DNA from: Endozoicomonas sp. SCSIO W0465
GTDB lineage: Bacteria > Pseudomonadota > Gammaproteobacteria > Pseudomonadales > Endozoicomonadaceae
Assembly (NCBI RefSeq): GCF_023716865.1
Contig: NZ_CP092417.1
Coordinates: 2,148,001 to 2,212,000 of the forward strand
Reading direction: 5' to 3'
Length of the DNA stretch: 64,000 bases
Under the pieces are notes generated by a model. It was given only the letters and a program-made list of their open reading frames with translations. It searched no databases and was not told the origin of the DNA. The position numbers were made by a program, and so were the translations under genes. This document shows, one piece after another, positions 16,825 to 24,749 of this stretch (the stretch's first letter is position 1; each line of letters starts with the position of its first letter).

Positions 16825-17376
16825 GTGGAGTTTTCAGTTTACAACCCAGACGAAATTGACGAGATCAGACAGCTTTTTACCAAGACCTTTACTGACTCGG
16901 AAAGTGAAGCAGAAGGAGCCATGGTCAGCAATCTTGCCTATGAGCTACTGACTACAACGGACAACCATGACCTGTTTGTGTTTGTTGCCCGGGACATTGA
17001 TCGGAACCATGGGGAACGGGTTGCAGGTTGCATTATCTTTTCCCGGCTAACCTTTGCCAGTGGTATCAATGCCTTTCTGTTGTCTCCAGTGGCCGTCAGC
17101 ACCGATTATCAGGGAAAAGGCACTGGTCAGGCATTAATTAACTTTGGTCTGAACACATTAAAAGATCATGGTGTTGTGTTGGTGCTAACTTACGGTGATC
17201 CCAACTATTATTGCCGTACAGGGTTTGCGCCGGTTAGCGAAACCGTGATCAAGGCACCACTACCTTTGTCCCACCCGGAAGGCTGGTTAGGGCAGTCGCT
17301 GCTCAGTAGGGAGATTGAGCCAATCGATGGTAAACCACAATGTGTCGAGGCGATGAATAAACCTGAAATCTGGTAA
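16825..17376 (+). CDS. GNAT family N-acetyltransferase
   Basis: This 183-aa protein has the acetyl-CoA binding motif A, LSPVAVSTDYQGKGTGQALI, and the following conserved TYGDPNYYCRTGF segment. Together they resemble YhbS-like GNAT enzymes. The start is a GTG preceded by a strong aggagg ribosome site 9 bases upstream. The acceptor substrate cannot be predicted. It lies 108 bp after the LysE/ArgO gene in the same direction. Confidence 0.85.
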   Translation: MEFSVYNPDEIDEIRQLFTKTFTDSESEAEGAMVSNLAYELLTTTDNHDLFVFVARDIDRNHGERVAGCIIFSRLTFASGINAFLLSPVAVSTDYQGKGTGQALINFGLNTLKDHGVVLVLTYGDPNYYCRTGFAPVSETVIKAPLPLSHPEGWLGQSLLSREIEPIDGKPQCVEAMNKPEIW

Positions 17377-17794
17377 TCAGGGAAAAGGACAGTCAGCTGG
17401 CCTGCCCTGTTTTGTTCAATAATTGCGTTCAACAATTGCGTTCAACAAATTTGTTCAACAATTTGTTCAACAACAACCCCAAATGACCCTGGTGGCAGGT
17501 ATCGCACCAGTTTCACGGATGATTTTTTCCACCGCATGAGCAGTTACAACGCTTTCAAGCTATGGCATATAATGACTCAGAATGGAGGTCAACCCTTCGA
17601 ATCTCAGCAAAAACCTGCCGTGGGAACACCGTTAAGAAACTCGACAAATTTCATCTAAAATGAGGATTTACCCAAAAAAAACATCAAATTTTAATCTTTG
17701 ATGGGAACTTGTTACTGAAAAAACGTTCCAAATAAGTATTGGGGGCATTAGTCAGCAGAGCCGTTTCACTGTTATTTTGAGTGGAGAATGTACG
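17377..17794. other. intergenic region with imperfect 13-bp tandem repeats
   Basis: Bases 17415-17478 hold five imperfect 12-13-bp units based on ttcaacaattgcg. The rest is AT-rich and probably contains the promoter of the symporter gene, but I cannot assign boxes with confidence. No open frame looks real. Confidence 0.5.
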
Positions 17795-19108
17795 ATGCAG
17801 AAAAATCTAGCCCCTCAGATACTGATTGCCCTGATATTGGGAGTGGTCACTGGCATCATAATCCAGTTGACTGCCTCCACAGAAGGTATGATTCAGGAAT
17901 ACCTGGTCAGAGGCCTCTTTCACGCCGTTGGTGTGATGTTCGTGGCAATGATAAAAATGCTGGTTGTCCCCCTGGTTTTTGTCTCCATTGTCCACGCTGT
18001 GTGCAGCCTTAATGACATTACTCAGGTGGGTCGACTGGGTGCCAAGACCTTTGGCATCTATCTGGGCAACACTTTCTTTGCCCTTCTGTCAGCCATTGTT
18101 ATCACATTGATTATTGCTCCGGGCACTGGAGCCAATCTTGGCCATGTGGATCAACTGGTTCGCTCTGGCCAGTCTGAACTCCCATCGCTACTGAATATGA
18201 TTATCAATGTAGTGCCAGTAAACCCTTTTCAGGCGGTGGTAGAAGGCAATATTCTGCAAATTCTCTTTATGGCGATTATTACCGGTGTTGCCATCAAGAA
18301 GCTGGAAAATCACGAAACTCACAGTGTCAGCAACGCTATTTCCCTGGCTAACAGCGTCATGATGAAACTGATTGGCATGGTCATGAGTTTGGCGCCCTAT
18401 GGCGTTTTCTTTCTGACCGCCAAACTGGCCGCTACACTGAACGGCAGTAGCATTTTAAGTGTGCTTTCCTATGTGGTGACCTGTCTGTTGATAATGAGCC
18501 TCTGGCTGTTTGTCATTTATCCGGTACTGATAGGGTTGGTCATTAAACGCTCTCCGATGGTGTTTATCCGCAACACCCGTGAACAAGTAATTTTTGCCCT
18601 CTCTACCGCCAGCTCCAACGCTTCAATCCCCATTACTTACCAGACACTGATCGAAAAGTTCAAGGTTCCGGAGCATATCGCCGGCTTCACGGTTCCTTTG
18701 GGAGCAACCATTAATATGTCTGGTTCTGCTATTTACATGAGCGTTGCAGCCCTGTTTGTGGCCAATGCCTGGCATGTTGACCTGACCCTGCTGGAAATGG
18801 GCACCATGGGATTTACCACCTTTCTTCTGGCCGTCGCTACGGGCGGTATACCCGGCGGAGCGGCTGTCTCTACCGGTGTCCTGCTTCACACCATGGGGCT
18901 TCCGGTTGAATCCATGGCGATTATTCTTGCGACTGACCGGATTACTGATGCTGGCTGCACTGTCACCAACGTCGTCGGCAATACGGTTGCAGGCATTCTC
19001 TGTTCAGTGGGTGAAGCCGATCCCAAAACCAGCGAAGAAAACTCATCAGCCAATAAGTGCGTTGCTATCGATTCTGATGCGTTATCCGGAAAGCCAGACC
19101 TTTGTTAG
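17795..19108 (+). CDS. dicarboxylate/amino acid:cation symporter (DAACS, GltP-like)
   Basis: This protein of about 438 aa has eight or more hydrophobic segments and the hallmarks of the glutamate transporter fold: the serine-rich hairpin STASSNASIPIT, the helix-7 motif TINMSGSAIYM (counterpart of NMDGT), and the helix-8 block DRITDAGCTVTNVVGN. I prefer the ATG at 17795 over the TTG at 17777 because ggag lies 8 bases before it and the hydrophobic start MQKNLAPQILIAL is typical. It would import dicarboxylates or acidic/neutral amino acids with Na+ or H+. It appears to be a single-gene unit. Confidence 0.9.
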   Translation: MQKNLAPQILIALILGVVTGIIIQLTASTEGMIQEYLVRGLFHAVGVMFVAMIKMLVVPLVFVSIVHAVCSLNDITQVGRLGAKTFGIYLGNTFFALLSAIVITLIIAPGTGANLGHVDQLVRSGQSELPSLLNMIINVVPVNPFQAVVEGNILQILFMAIITGVAIKKLENHETHSVSNAISLANSVMMKLIGMVMSLAPYGVFFLTAKLAATLNGSSILSVLSYVVTCLLIMSLWLFVIYPVLIGLVIKRSPMVFIRNTREQVIFALSTASSNASIPITYQTLIEKFKVPEHIAGFTVPLGATINMSGSAIYMSVAALFVANAWHVDLTLLEMGTMGFTTFLLAVATGGIPGGAAVSTGVLLHTMGLPVESMAIILATDRITDAGCTVTNVVGNTVAGILCSVGEADPKTSEENSSANKCVAIDSDALSGKPDLC

Positions 19109-19225
19109 AACACCTTAAACTGAACCGGATAAAATGCTGACCTCATGACTAATAATGAACGCCCTTAAAGACAAGGGCAGCAAACTGGTATACTCTGCCG
19201 GTTATTTAGCAATTGGGTATGGACC

Positions 19226-19870
19226 ATGCATAGATTTCACGGCCTGTACGGTGTTACTGATAGTCAACTGCAGCCCGATGACAGAATACTGATTGAGACA
19301 GTAGAACAGGCCCTGATGGGTGGAATGAAAGTTCTTCAATACCGCGATAAAAGCCTTGATTCCGGTAAAAGACTGCGACAGGCCGGAGCATTGAAGGTTC
19401 TCTGCCATCAATACCAGGCCTTGCTGATCATCAATGATGACATTGAGTTAGCTCTTGATGTAGAGGCAGACGGGGTTCACCTTGGCCAACAGGATGAAAG
19501 TCTTGCCTATGCCAGGGAGCGGTTGGGTGATTACGCTATGATCGGTATCAGCTGCGAGAACTCTCTGGAAAAAGCAAAAGCAGCCGTTGAGCAGGGTGCC
19601 AACTATATTGCTTTTGGTAATTTCTTCCCTTCCCGAACCAAGCCCGATGCAAAAAATGCTGAGCTCTCCATTCTTACAGAAGCCCGACAAATGTTCGAAC
19701 TGCCCATCGTTGCCATTGGGGGTATCACGCTGGAAAATGCCGCTGAGGTCATTTCTGCCGGTGCTGATATGGTTGCCGTTGTTAATAATCTGTTTGCGGC
19801 GCAGAATATCCGGGACCGGTCCCAGAGTTTTATTACTTTGTTTAACGATACTCAGCGTAAAGCTGTTTAA
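19226..19870 (+). CDS. thiE: thiamine-phosphate synthase
   Basis: This 214-aa TIM-barrel enzyme joins HMP pyrophosphate and thiazole phosphate to form thiamine phosphate. The family motifs are present in order: VLQYRDK, LLIINDD, DGVHLGQQD, IGISCEN, AFGNFFPSRTKP and IVAIGGI. The length is typical. No TPP riboswitch is visible in the 117-bp upstream gap. A possible -10 box TATACT lies at about 19190. hemL follows 80 bp downstream in the same direction, an order also common in pseudomonads. Confidence 0.95.
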   Translation: MHRFHGLYGVTDSQLQPDDRILIETVEQALMGGMKVLQYRDKSLDSGKRLRQAGALKVLCHQYQALLIINDDIELALDVEADGVHLGQQDESLAYARERLGDYAMIGISCENSLEKAKAAVEQGANYIAFGNFFPSRTKPDAKNAELSILTEARQMFELPIVAIGGITLENAAEVISAGADMVAVVNNLFAAQNIRDRSQSFITLFNDTQRKAV

Positions 19871-19950
19871 TCTCCCGCAATCGCCAAATAAAGAATAGCT
19901 GCTACAACATCGAGTTTAGGCTGCACAGCGTATAGTAAGGAATTGCCACC

Positions 19951-21246
19951 ATGTCTCGTTCTGAAGAACTATTTGAAGATGCCCTGACGGTCATCCCCGG
20001 GGGGGTAAACTCACCGGTCAGAGCCTTTAAAGGCGTTGGCGGTAAGCCCATCTTTTTTAAGAAAGCCCGTGGTGCGCATCTCTATGATGTGGATGGCAGG
20101 GAATATATTGACTACATCGGCTCCTGGGGTCCTATGATCCTGGGTCACAATCACCCGGATGTCATCGCTGCGGTACGTGATCAGGCACTGGCCGGGCTGA
20201 GCTTTGGTGCACCAACCGAGCTGGAAACCCGGCTGGCCAAGAGGGTGCGGGAGATGGTTCCTTCCATGGAGCTTCTGCGCATGGTCAACTCCGGTACTGA
20301 AGCGACCATGAGTGCTATTCGTCTGGCTCGCGGTTTTACTGGCCGTGATCGAATCGTCAAGTTTGAAGGTTGCTACCACGGCCACTCCGACTCCCTGCTG
20401 GTAAAAGCTGGTTCTGGTGCACTGACGCTGGGTGTGCCCAATTCACCGGGCGTACCCGCTGCACTGGCCGAAAAAACCATTACCCTGACCTACAACAACC
20501 TTGCAGAGGTTGAAGAAACCTTCAGGCAGGTAGGCCATGACATTGCCTGCATCATCATTGAACCGGTGGCTGGCAACATGAACTGCATTCCACCAGTCCC
20601 GGGCTTTCTGGAAGGATTGCGTAAGCTGTGTGATGAATACGACACTGTTCTTATATTCGATGAAGTTATGACGGGTTTCCGTGTTGCCCTGGGTGGTGCC
20701 CAGGCCTATTACGGCGTAAAACCCGATCTCACAACGCTGGGAAAAATTATTGGTGGTGGCCTGCCAGTGGGTGCTTTTGGCGGTCGAAGGGACATTATGG
20801 AGCACCTGGCACCGCTGGGGCCTGTGTACCAGGCCGGAACACTTTCTGGTAACCCTCTGGCTATGGCTGCCGGTCTGGCCACACTGGAAAATCTCTCCAC
20901 CCATGGCTTTCATGAAACCCTGACGGAGAAAACTGCTGCACTTTTGACAGGTCTCAGGGAAAAAGCAGAAGTCGCTGGTATTCCTTTCACCACATCCCAG
21001 GCAGGCGGCATGTTTGGTCTATTTTTCACAGGTCAGCATAGTGCCGGCAACAGCATAGACAGCTTTACCAAAGTAATGTCGTGTAATACCGAGCGTTACG
21101 GCAAATTCTTCCATGGCATGCTGGATAATGGCGTATACTTGGCACCCTCAGCATTTGAGGCCGGATTCATATCCATTGCCCACGGCCAGGCAGAACTGGA
21201 TGCCACCTTGAAGGCGGCAGAGAAAGCATTTGCCCGACTGAACTGA
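19951..21246 (+). CDS. hemL: glutamate-1-semialdehyde 2,1-aminomutase
   Basis: This 431-aa PLP enzyme of the C5 tetrapyrrole pathway converts glutamate-1-semialdehyde to 5-aminolevulinate. It has the typical N-terminus VIPGGVNSPVRAFKGVGG, the phosphate-binding VNSGTEATMSAIRLAR, the LIFDEVMTGFRV block and the PLP lysine in TLGKIIGGGLPVGAFGG near residue 264. The length is normal. A ribosome site aagga precedes the ATG. Confidence 0.97.
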   Translation: MSRSEELFEDALTVIPGGVNSPVRAFKGVGGKPIFFKKARGAHLYDVDGREYIDYIGSWGPMILGHNHPDVIAAVRDQALAGLSFGAPTELETRLAKRVREMVPSMELLRMVNSGTEATMSAIRLARGFTGRDRIVKFEGCYHGHSDSLLVKAGSGALTLGVPNSPGVPAALAEKTITLTYNNLAEVEETFRQVGHDIACIIIEPVAGNMNCIPPVPGFLEGLRKLCDEYDTVLIFDEVMTGFRVALGGAQAYYGVKPDLTTLGKIIGGGLPVGAFGGRRDIMEHLAPLGPVYQAGTLSGNPLAMAAGLATLENLSTHGFHETLTEKTAALLTGLREKAEVAGIPFTTSQAGGMFGLFFTGQHSAGNSIDSFTKVMSCNTERYGKFFHGMLDNGVYLAPSAFEAGFISIAHGQAELDATLKAAEKAFARLN

Positions 21247-21261
21247 TTCAGCAGATAGAGA

Positions 21262-21286
21262 ACGAGGTATTACTATCCTGCCTCGT
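21262..21286. terminator. hairpin after hemL, possible terminator
   Basis: ACGAGG and CCTCGT pair across a 13-base loop just after hemL. There is no strong U-tract, so its role is uncertain. Confidence 0.3.
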
Positions 21287-21290
21287 CTGT

Positions 21291-21332
21291 TAAGTAGCTG
21301 GCCATATGGAATCGAATATTTCTGGCTACTTA
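21291..21332. repeat. short copy of the MITE-like repeat
   Basis: This 42-bp sequence has termini taagtagc and gctactta and repeats the left end of the element at 14810 nearly base for base. It lies between hemL and a membrane-protein gene and looks like an internally deleted copy. Confidence 0.6.
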
Positions 21333-21377
21333 TTTCCAGATAGAAAATAATTCAATGGTTACACCGTTTTGCAAACT

Positions 21378-22016
21378 ATGAGTTCTCTGGCCATTTCCGA
21401 TGCAGTGCTGGCTTTTGCCTGCCTTTTTGCTGTTTTCCTGATGGCACAGCAAAAGGTTTTTGCTGAAGTGCATCGCATTTCTGCCACTGCAGCCCTGTTT
21501 GGATTCCTGCTAATGGCACTGGCATCCATTACTGGCAGCGTGCGTTATGGTATCTCCAGTGCATGGTCAGGCCCCCACGATATGCTGGTGAATGCCGCCA
21601 TGTTTCTTGCCCCGCCACTGACAGGCATTGCTACCTGTCTTGGCGTTACCGTCAGCAGCTGGAGTCGGGCTGCCTGGGGCAGGCTGATATTGGGCGTGTG
21701 CATTGTTTACGAAGTCTGTCGATGGTTTGGGGTGGACATCATTTACCGTGACCTGCAAATGGCTGTATTGCTGCTTTTCGCGTTATATCTGCTATTCCGC
21801 TCATCGGTGGAGTCAGGTCCCAAGTGGCTGATCATCGCTGCTGCTTCCAGCTATTTTACCGGTGCACTGGTCATCGGTACCGAAGGCACACTGGCCGGCT
21901 ATCTGAGGCTGGATTTGTTCCGGTACCTGGTTGGTCTTGGTAATCTTCTTCTGAGCAGCGGACTCTATCTACACTTTAAAAACCGTTATCCAAATGATCA
22001 GCAGGTATCTGCCTGA
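21378..22016 (+). CDS. hypothetical multi-pass membrane protein
   Basis: The protein has about 212 aa, most of it in six or seven hydrophobic helices (for example LAFACLFAVFLMAQ, AALFGFLLMALASI, LQMAVLLLFALYLLF, LVGLGNLLLSSGLYLHF). No catalytic motif is recognised. Small charged loops and the conserved-looking TGSVRYGISSAWSGPHDM segment suggest a small integral-membrane family, possibly DUF6962-like, but I am not sure. I chose the ATG at 21378; a TTG at 21369 would add three residues. Neither has a good ribosome site. Confidence 0.6.
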   Translation: MSSLAISDAVLAFACLFAVFLMAQQKVFAEVHRISATAALFGFLLMALASITGSVRYGISSAWSGPHDMLVNAAMFLAPPLTGIATCLGVTVSSWSRAAWGRLILGVCIVYEVCRWFGVDIIYRDLQMAVLLLFALYLLFRSSVESGPKWLIIAAASSYFTGALVIGTEGTLAGYLRLDLFRYLVGLGNLLLSSGLYLHFKNRYPNDQQVSA

Positions 22017-22129
22017 CCATCCGATTGCACTAGAAAAACACCCACTGTTGTAAACCCCGCTTTTATCCGCCCGCCTTTGGTTAACGGACCAGCCATTTAG
22101 AATGAGAAGCCGGCTAAAACGAAAAGCCG

Positions 22130-22449
22130 GTTAAAACGAAAAGACGGCCACGGATTCCCACGCGCTGGAGGGTGTCGCAAAACCCTCGTTCCCACGCTTT
22201 TAGGCCCTGTAGGTCCCGCGTGGGAACGCATACGGATCTGGCAGCATGAGAAAGAGCCACTGCCTGGTAGGGTTTTCGGGGGCTCCATGCGAGTATGGTA
22301 TTTGTGGCGGGATCGGTATGCATTCCCACGCAGAGCGTGGGAACGAGATGTCCGGAGTGTTCGGAGGGTTTTGCGACAACCTCCAGAGCGTGGGAACGAG
22401 GTGTCCGGAGGGTTTTTCTACAACCTCGCTGCGTGGGAATCCAGCGGCT
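22130..22449. repeat. cluster of REP-like palindromes
   Basis: Several imperfect palindromes share the core ttcccacgc...gcgtgggaa, for example around 22150-22225, 22322-22345 and 22390-22440, mixed with repeated gttttgcgacaacct segments. They fill the gap between two converging genes, the usual place for REP/BIME elements. They may stabilise both mRNAs' 3' ends. Confidence 0.75.
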
Positions 22450-22776
22450 TCAATCCCTGCAAGGCAAATGGGGCATCACGGGAAAAGGTCGGACATTATC
22501 ACCTTTTGCTTCGGAGACCTTGCCAGTCCCCTCTTTTTCCACCTCATCAATACGAATAATGGTATTCAGTGGAATGTAACTGCGCTTTACCCCTTCAAAG
22601 GCTGCCTTCAGTTTCTCCTCACCCGGGTCAACCAGCAGCTGACTGCGCTCACCGAAGACAAACTCCTCAACCTCAATAAAGCCCCAGAGTTCGCTCTGGA
22701 AGATCTGCCGGGCATAGATTTCAAACACTTCGCCCTGATTTTGAAAAATTACACGGAAAATGGGGGTTTTCGCCAT
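22450..22776 (-). CDS. DUF1820 family protein
   Basis: This small 108-aa protein matches the DUF1820 family of gammaproteobacteria: N-terminal PIFRVIFQNQGEVFEIYA, central LWGFIEVEEFVFGER, and LVDPGEEKLKAAFEGVKRS. The family has no known function. It is often encoded beside miaB, as here, where it diverges from it. The last ten or so residues (PVMPHLPCRD) run into the REP cluster and look unlike the usual C-terminus, so the tail may have been altered by repeat insertion. Confidence 0.85.
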   Translation of the reverse strand: MAKTPIFRVIFQNQGEVFEIYARQIFQSELWGFIEVEEFVFGERSQLLVDPGEEKLKAAFEGVKRSYIPLNTIIRIDEVEKEGTGKVSEAKGDNVRPFPVMPHLPCRD

Positions 22777-23093
22777 TAGGTTCTAATACCACGTTAATTC
22801 TGCCCAAGCGTTTTACGGCTTAAGCTGACCATAGGATTTCTGGGCGCAGATCATAACACAAAGCCTGACCGCAATGGTTTGCCTAAATACTGGAAATGTA
22901 CAAACCTGACAAGATCTATTATTCGTCATCCCACGGCCAGACTCTGCAATGACCACAATCCAGCCTTTGTAATCACGGTTTAACCCGGCACATCATTGAC
23001 TATCCTCCATGGTGCAGGGTAGCTATAATGCCCGATTTATAAACAACGTTTATGAACAACAGGCTTAACCTCGCGGCAGGTTTGAGCCCTCCA
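22777..23093. promoter_or_regulatory. intergenic region between DUF1820 gene and miaB, possible promoter
   Basis: This is the divergent region between the two genes. A good -10-like TATAAT lies at 23024-23029, oriented toward miaB. The nearest -35-like TTGACT (22996) is 22 bp away, too far for an ideal sigma-70 site. A palindromic element (23094-23255) now lies between this box and miaB. Confidence 0.3.
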
Positions 23094-23255
23094 GGAGGCT
23101 GTCCGAGAATAGACTGCCCTACTGTGGTGGCAGCAAATTGGTCTAAAAATTCCGTTTTGTTCGGCAAATAGCCCCGCTATTCACCTCACAAAACGAAATT
23201 TTTATCCTCAATTTTCTGCCATCCTCGCTACGGGCGCTATTCTCGGACAGCCTCC
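23094..23255. repeat. 162-bp palindromic (MITE-like) element upstream of miaB
   Basis: The ends are perfect 19-bp inverted repeats, ggaggctgtccgagaatag and its complement. A second inverted repeat inside (taaaaattccgttttgt against taaaaatttcgttttgt, one mismatch) gives a nested hairpin. There is no coding capacity. It ends 24 bp before the miaB start codon, so it would be transcribed as the 5' leader. Confidence 0.75.
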
Positions 23256-23279
23256 CGGCACAAGCCAGTAAAGTGTGAA

Positions 23280-24629
23280 ATGAGCAAAAAACTGTATATC
23301 AAGACCCATGGTTGCCAGATGAACGAGTACGATTCCGCCCGCATGGCCGATCTGCTCGGAGAGACCCATACCCTGGAGCTGACGGACAACCCGGAAGAGG
23401 CGGATGTCCTGCTGGTGAATACTTGTTCCGTTCGGGAAAAGGCCCAGGAAAAGCTCTTTCACCAGCTAGGTCGCTGGCGCAAACTCAAAGAAAAGAACCC
23501 GGACCTGATCATCGGCGTAGGCGGCTGCGTTGCCAGCCAGGAAGGCGATGAGATCCGTAAACGTGCGCCCCAGGTTGATGTGGTGTTTGGCCCGCAGACC
23601 CTGCACCGTTTGCCGGAAATGATTGATGCCAGCAAGGCCAACCACATTCCTGTGGTGGACGTCACCTTCCCGGAAATTGAAAAGTTTGACCGTCTGCCAG
23701 AACCCAGTGTGGATGGTCCAACGGCCTTTGTTTCCATTATGGAAGGTTGCGACAAGTACTGCACTTACTGCATCGTTCCCTATACCCGTGGTGCGGAAAT
23801 CAGCCGTCCCATGGATGACGTTATTGCTGAATGTTATGGCCTGGCCGAAAAAGGCGTCCGGGAAATCAACCTGCTGGGGCAAAACGTCAACGCCTATCGG
23901 GGTGAAAAACACGATGGCACCGTCTGTGACCTGGCAGAACTGATTACCCTGGTGGCCGCTATTGACGGGATTGACCGTATCCGTTTTACCACCTCTCACC
24001 CACTGGAGTTTTCCGACAGTCTGGTGAATGTCTACGCCGACGTTCCCGAGCTGGTCAGCCATCTGCACCTGCCGGTACAGAGCGGTTCTGACCGGGTCCT
24101 GCAATTGATGAAGCGGGATCACACGGCGGAAGATTACCTGAAAAAAATCCGCCAGCTGCTGGCGATCCGTCCTGACCTGAAGCTCTCTTCAGACTTTATT
24201 GTCGGCTTCCCGGGAGAAACCGATCAGGACTTTGAAGACACTATGAACCTGATTGCTGAAGTGGGCTTTGATGCCTCTTTCAGCTTCATCTTCAGTAAGC
24301 GTCCTGGCACTCCGGCTTCTGATATGGAAGATAATGTTCCCGAGGAAGTGAAAAAACAGCGTTTGCAAATTCTTCAGAACCGCATTAACCAGCAGGTTAT
24401 TCAGATCAGCCGCCGTCTGGTAGGCAGCACCCAGAAGATCCTGGTGACCGGTTACTCCAGGAAAGATCCGGGGCAATTATCAGGACGTACCGAGTGCAAC
24501 CGGGTAGTGAACTTCCAGTGTAGTGATCCTCACCTGATTGGCCATTTTGCGGATATTGAGATTGTTGAAGCGTTGCCGCACTCTCTGCGTGGTACGCTGA
24601 TCAGTTCTGAGCTGGACAGTGTTGCCTGA
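23280..24629 (+). CDS. miaB: tRNA-2-methylthio-N6-dimethylallyladenosine synthase
   Basis: This 449-aa radical-SAM methylthiotransferase adds the methylthio group to i6A37 of tRNAs. The N-terminal UPF0004 domain has its three cluster Cys (THGCQMNEYDS, LVNTCSVREKA, GVGGCVASQ). The radical-SAM core has EGCDKYCTYCIVPYTRG, and a C-terminal TRAM domain follows. The start MSKKLYIKTHGCQMN aligns with E. coli MiaB. No strong ribosome site is visible, perhaps because of the palindromic element just upstream. Confidence 0.97.
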   Translation: MSKKLYIKTHGCQMNEYDSARMADLLGETHTLELTDNPEEADVLLVNTCSVREKAQEKLFHQLGRWRKLKEKNPDLIIGVGGCVASQEGDEIRKRAPQVDVVFGPQTLHRLPEMIDASKANHIPVVDVTFPEIEKFDRLPEPSVDGPTAFVSIMEGCDKYCTYCIVPYTRGAEISRPMDDVIAECYGLAEKGVREINLLGQNVNAYRGEKHDGTVCDLAELITLVAAIDGIDRIRFTTSHPLEFSDSLVNVYADVPELVSHLHLPVQSGSDRVLQLMKRDHTAEDYLKKIRQLLAIRPDLKLSSDFIVGFPGETDQDFEDTMNLIAEVGFDASFSFIFSKRPGTPASDMEDNVPEEVKKQRLQILQNRINQQVIQISRRLVGSTQKILVTGYSRKDPGQLSGRTECNRVVNFQCSDPHLIGHFADIEIVEALPHSLRGTLISSELDSVA

Positions 24630-24637
24630 TTAACCGG

Positions 24638-24663
24638 AAAAGAGGCTTAACGCCTCTTTTTTT
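24638..24663 (+). terminator. Rho-independent terminator after miaB
   Basis: AGAGGC and GCCTCT form a compact stem followed by a run of seven T, 10 bp past the miaB stop codon. Confidence 0.85.
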
Positions 24664-24749
24664 CCAATGGAAATCCTGACTGGCTTACACTCAGAGACCA
24701 TCGTAATATCTTACCTGAATCCACTTGCAGTAAAGGCTGAACACTGACT

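Noticed and set aside
17415..17478. 13-bp repeats as a CRISPR or iteron array
   Set aside because: The units are contiguous without spacers, imperfect and few, and no replication gene is nearby.
19109..19225. TPP riboswitch before thiE
   Set aside because: No CTGAGA-type conserved core or the expected helices could be found in 117 bp.
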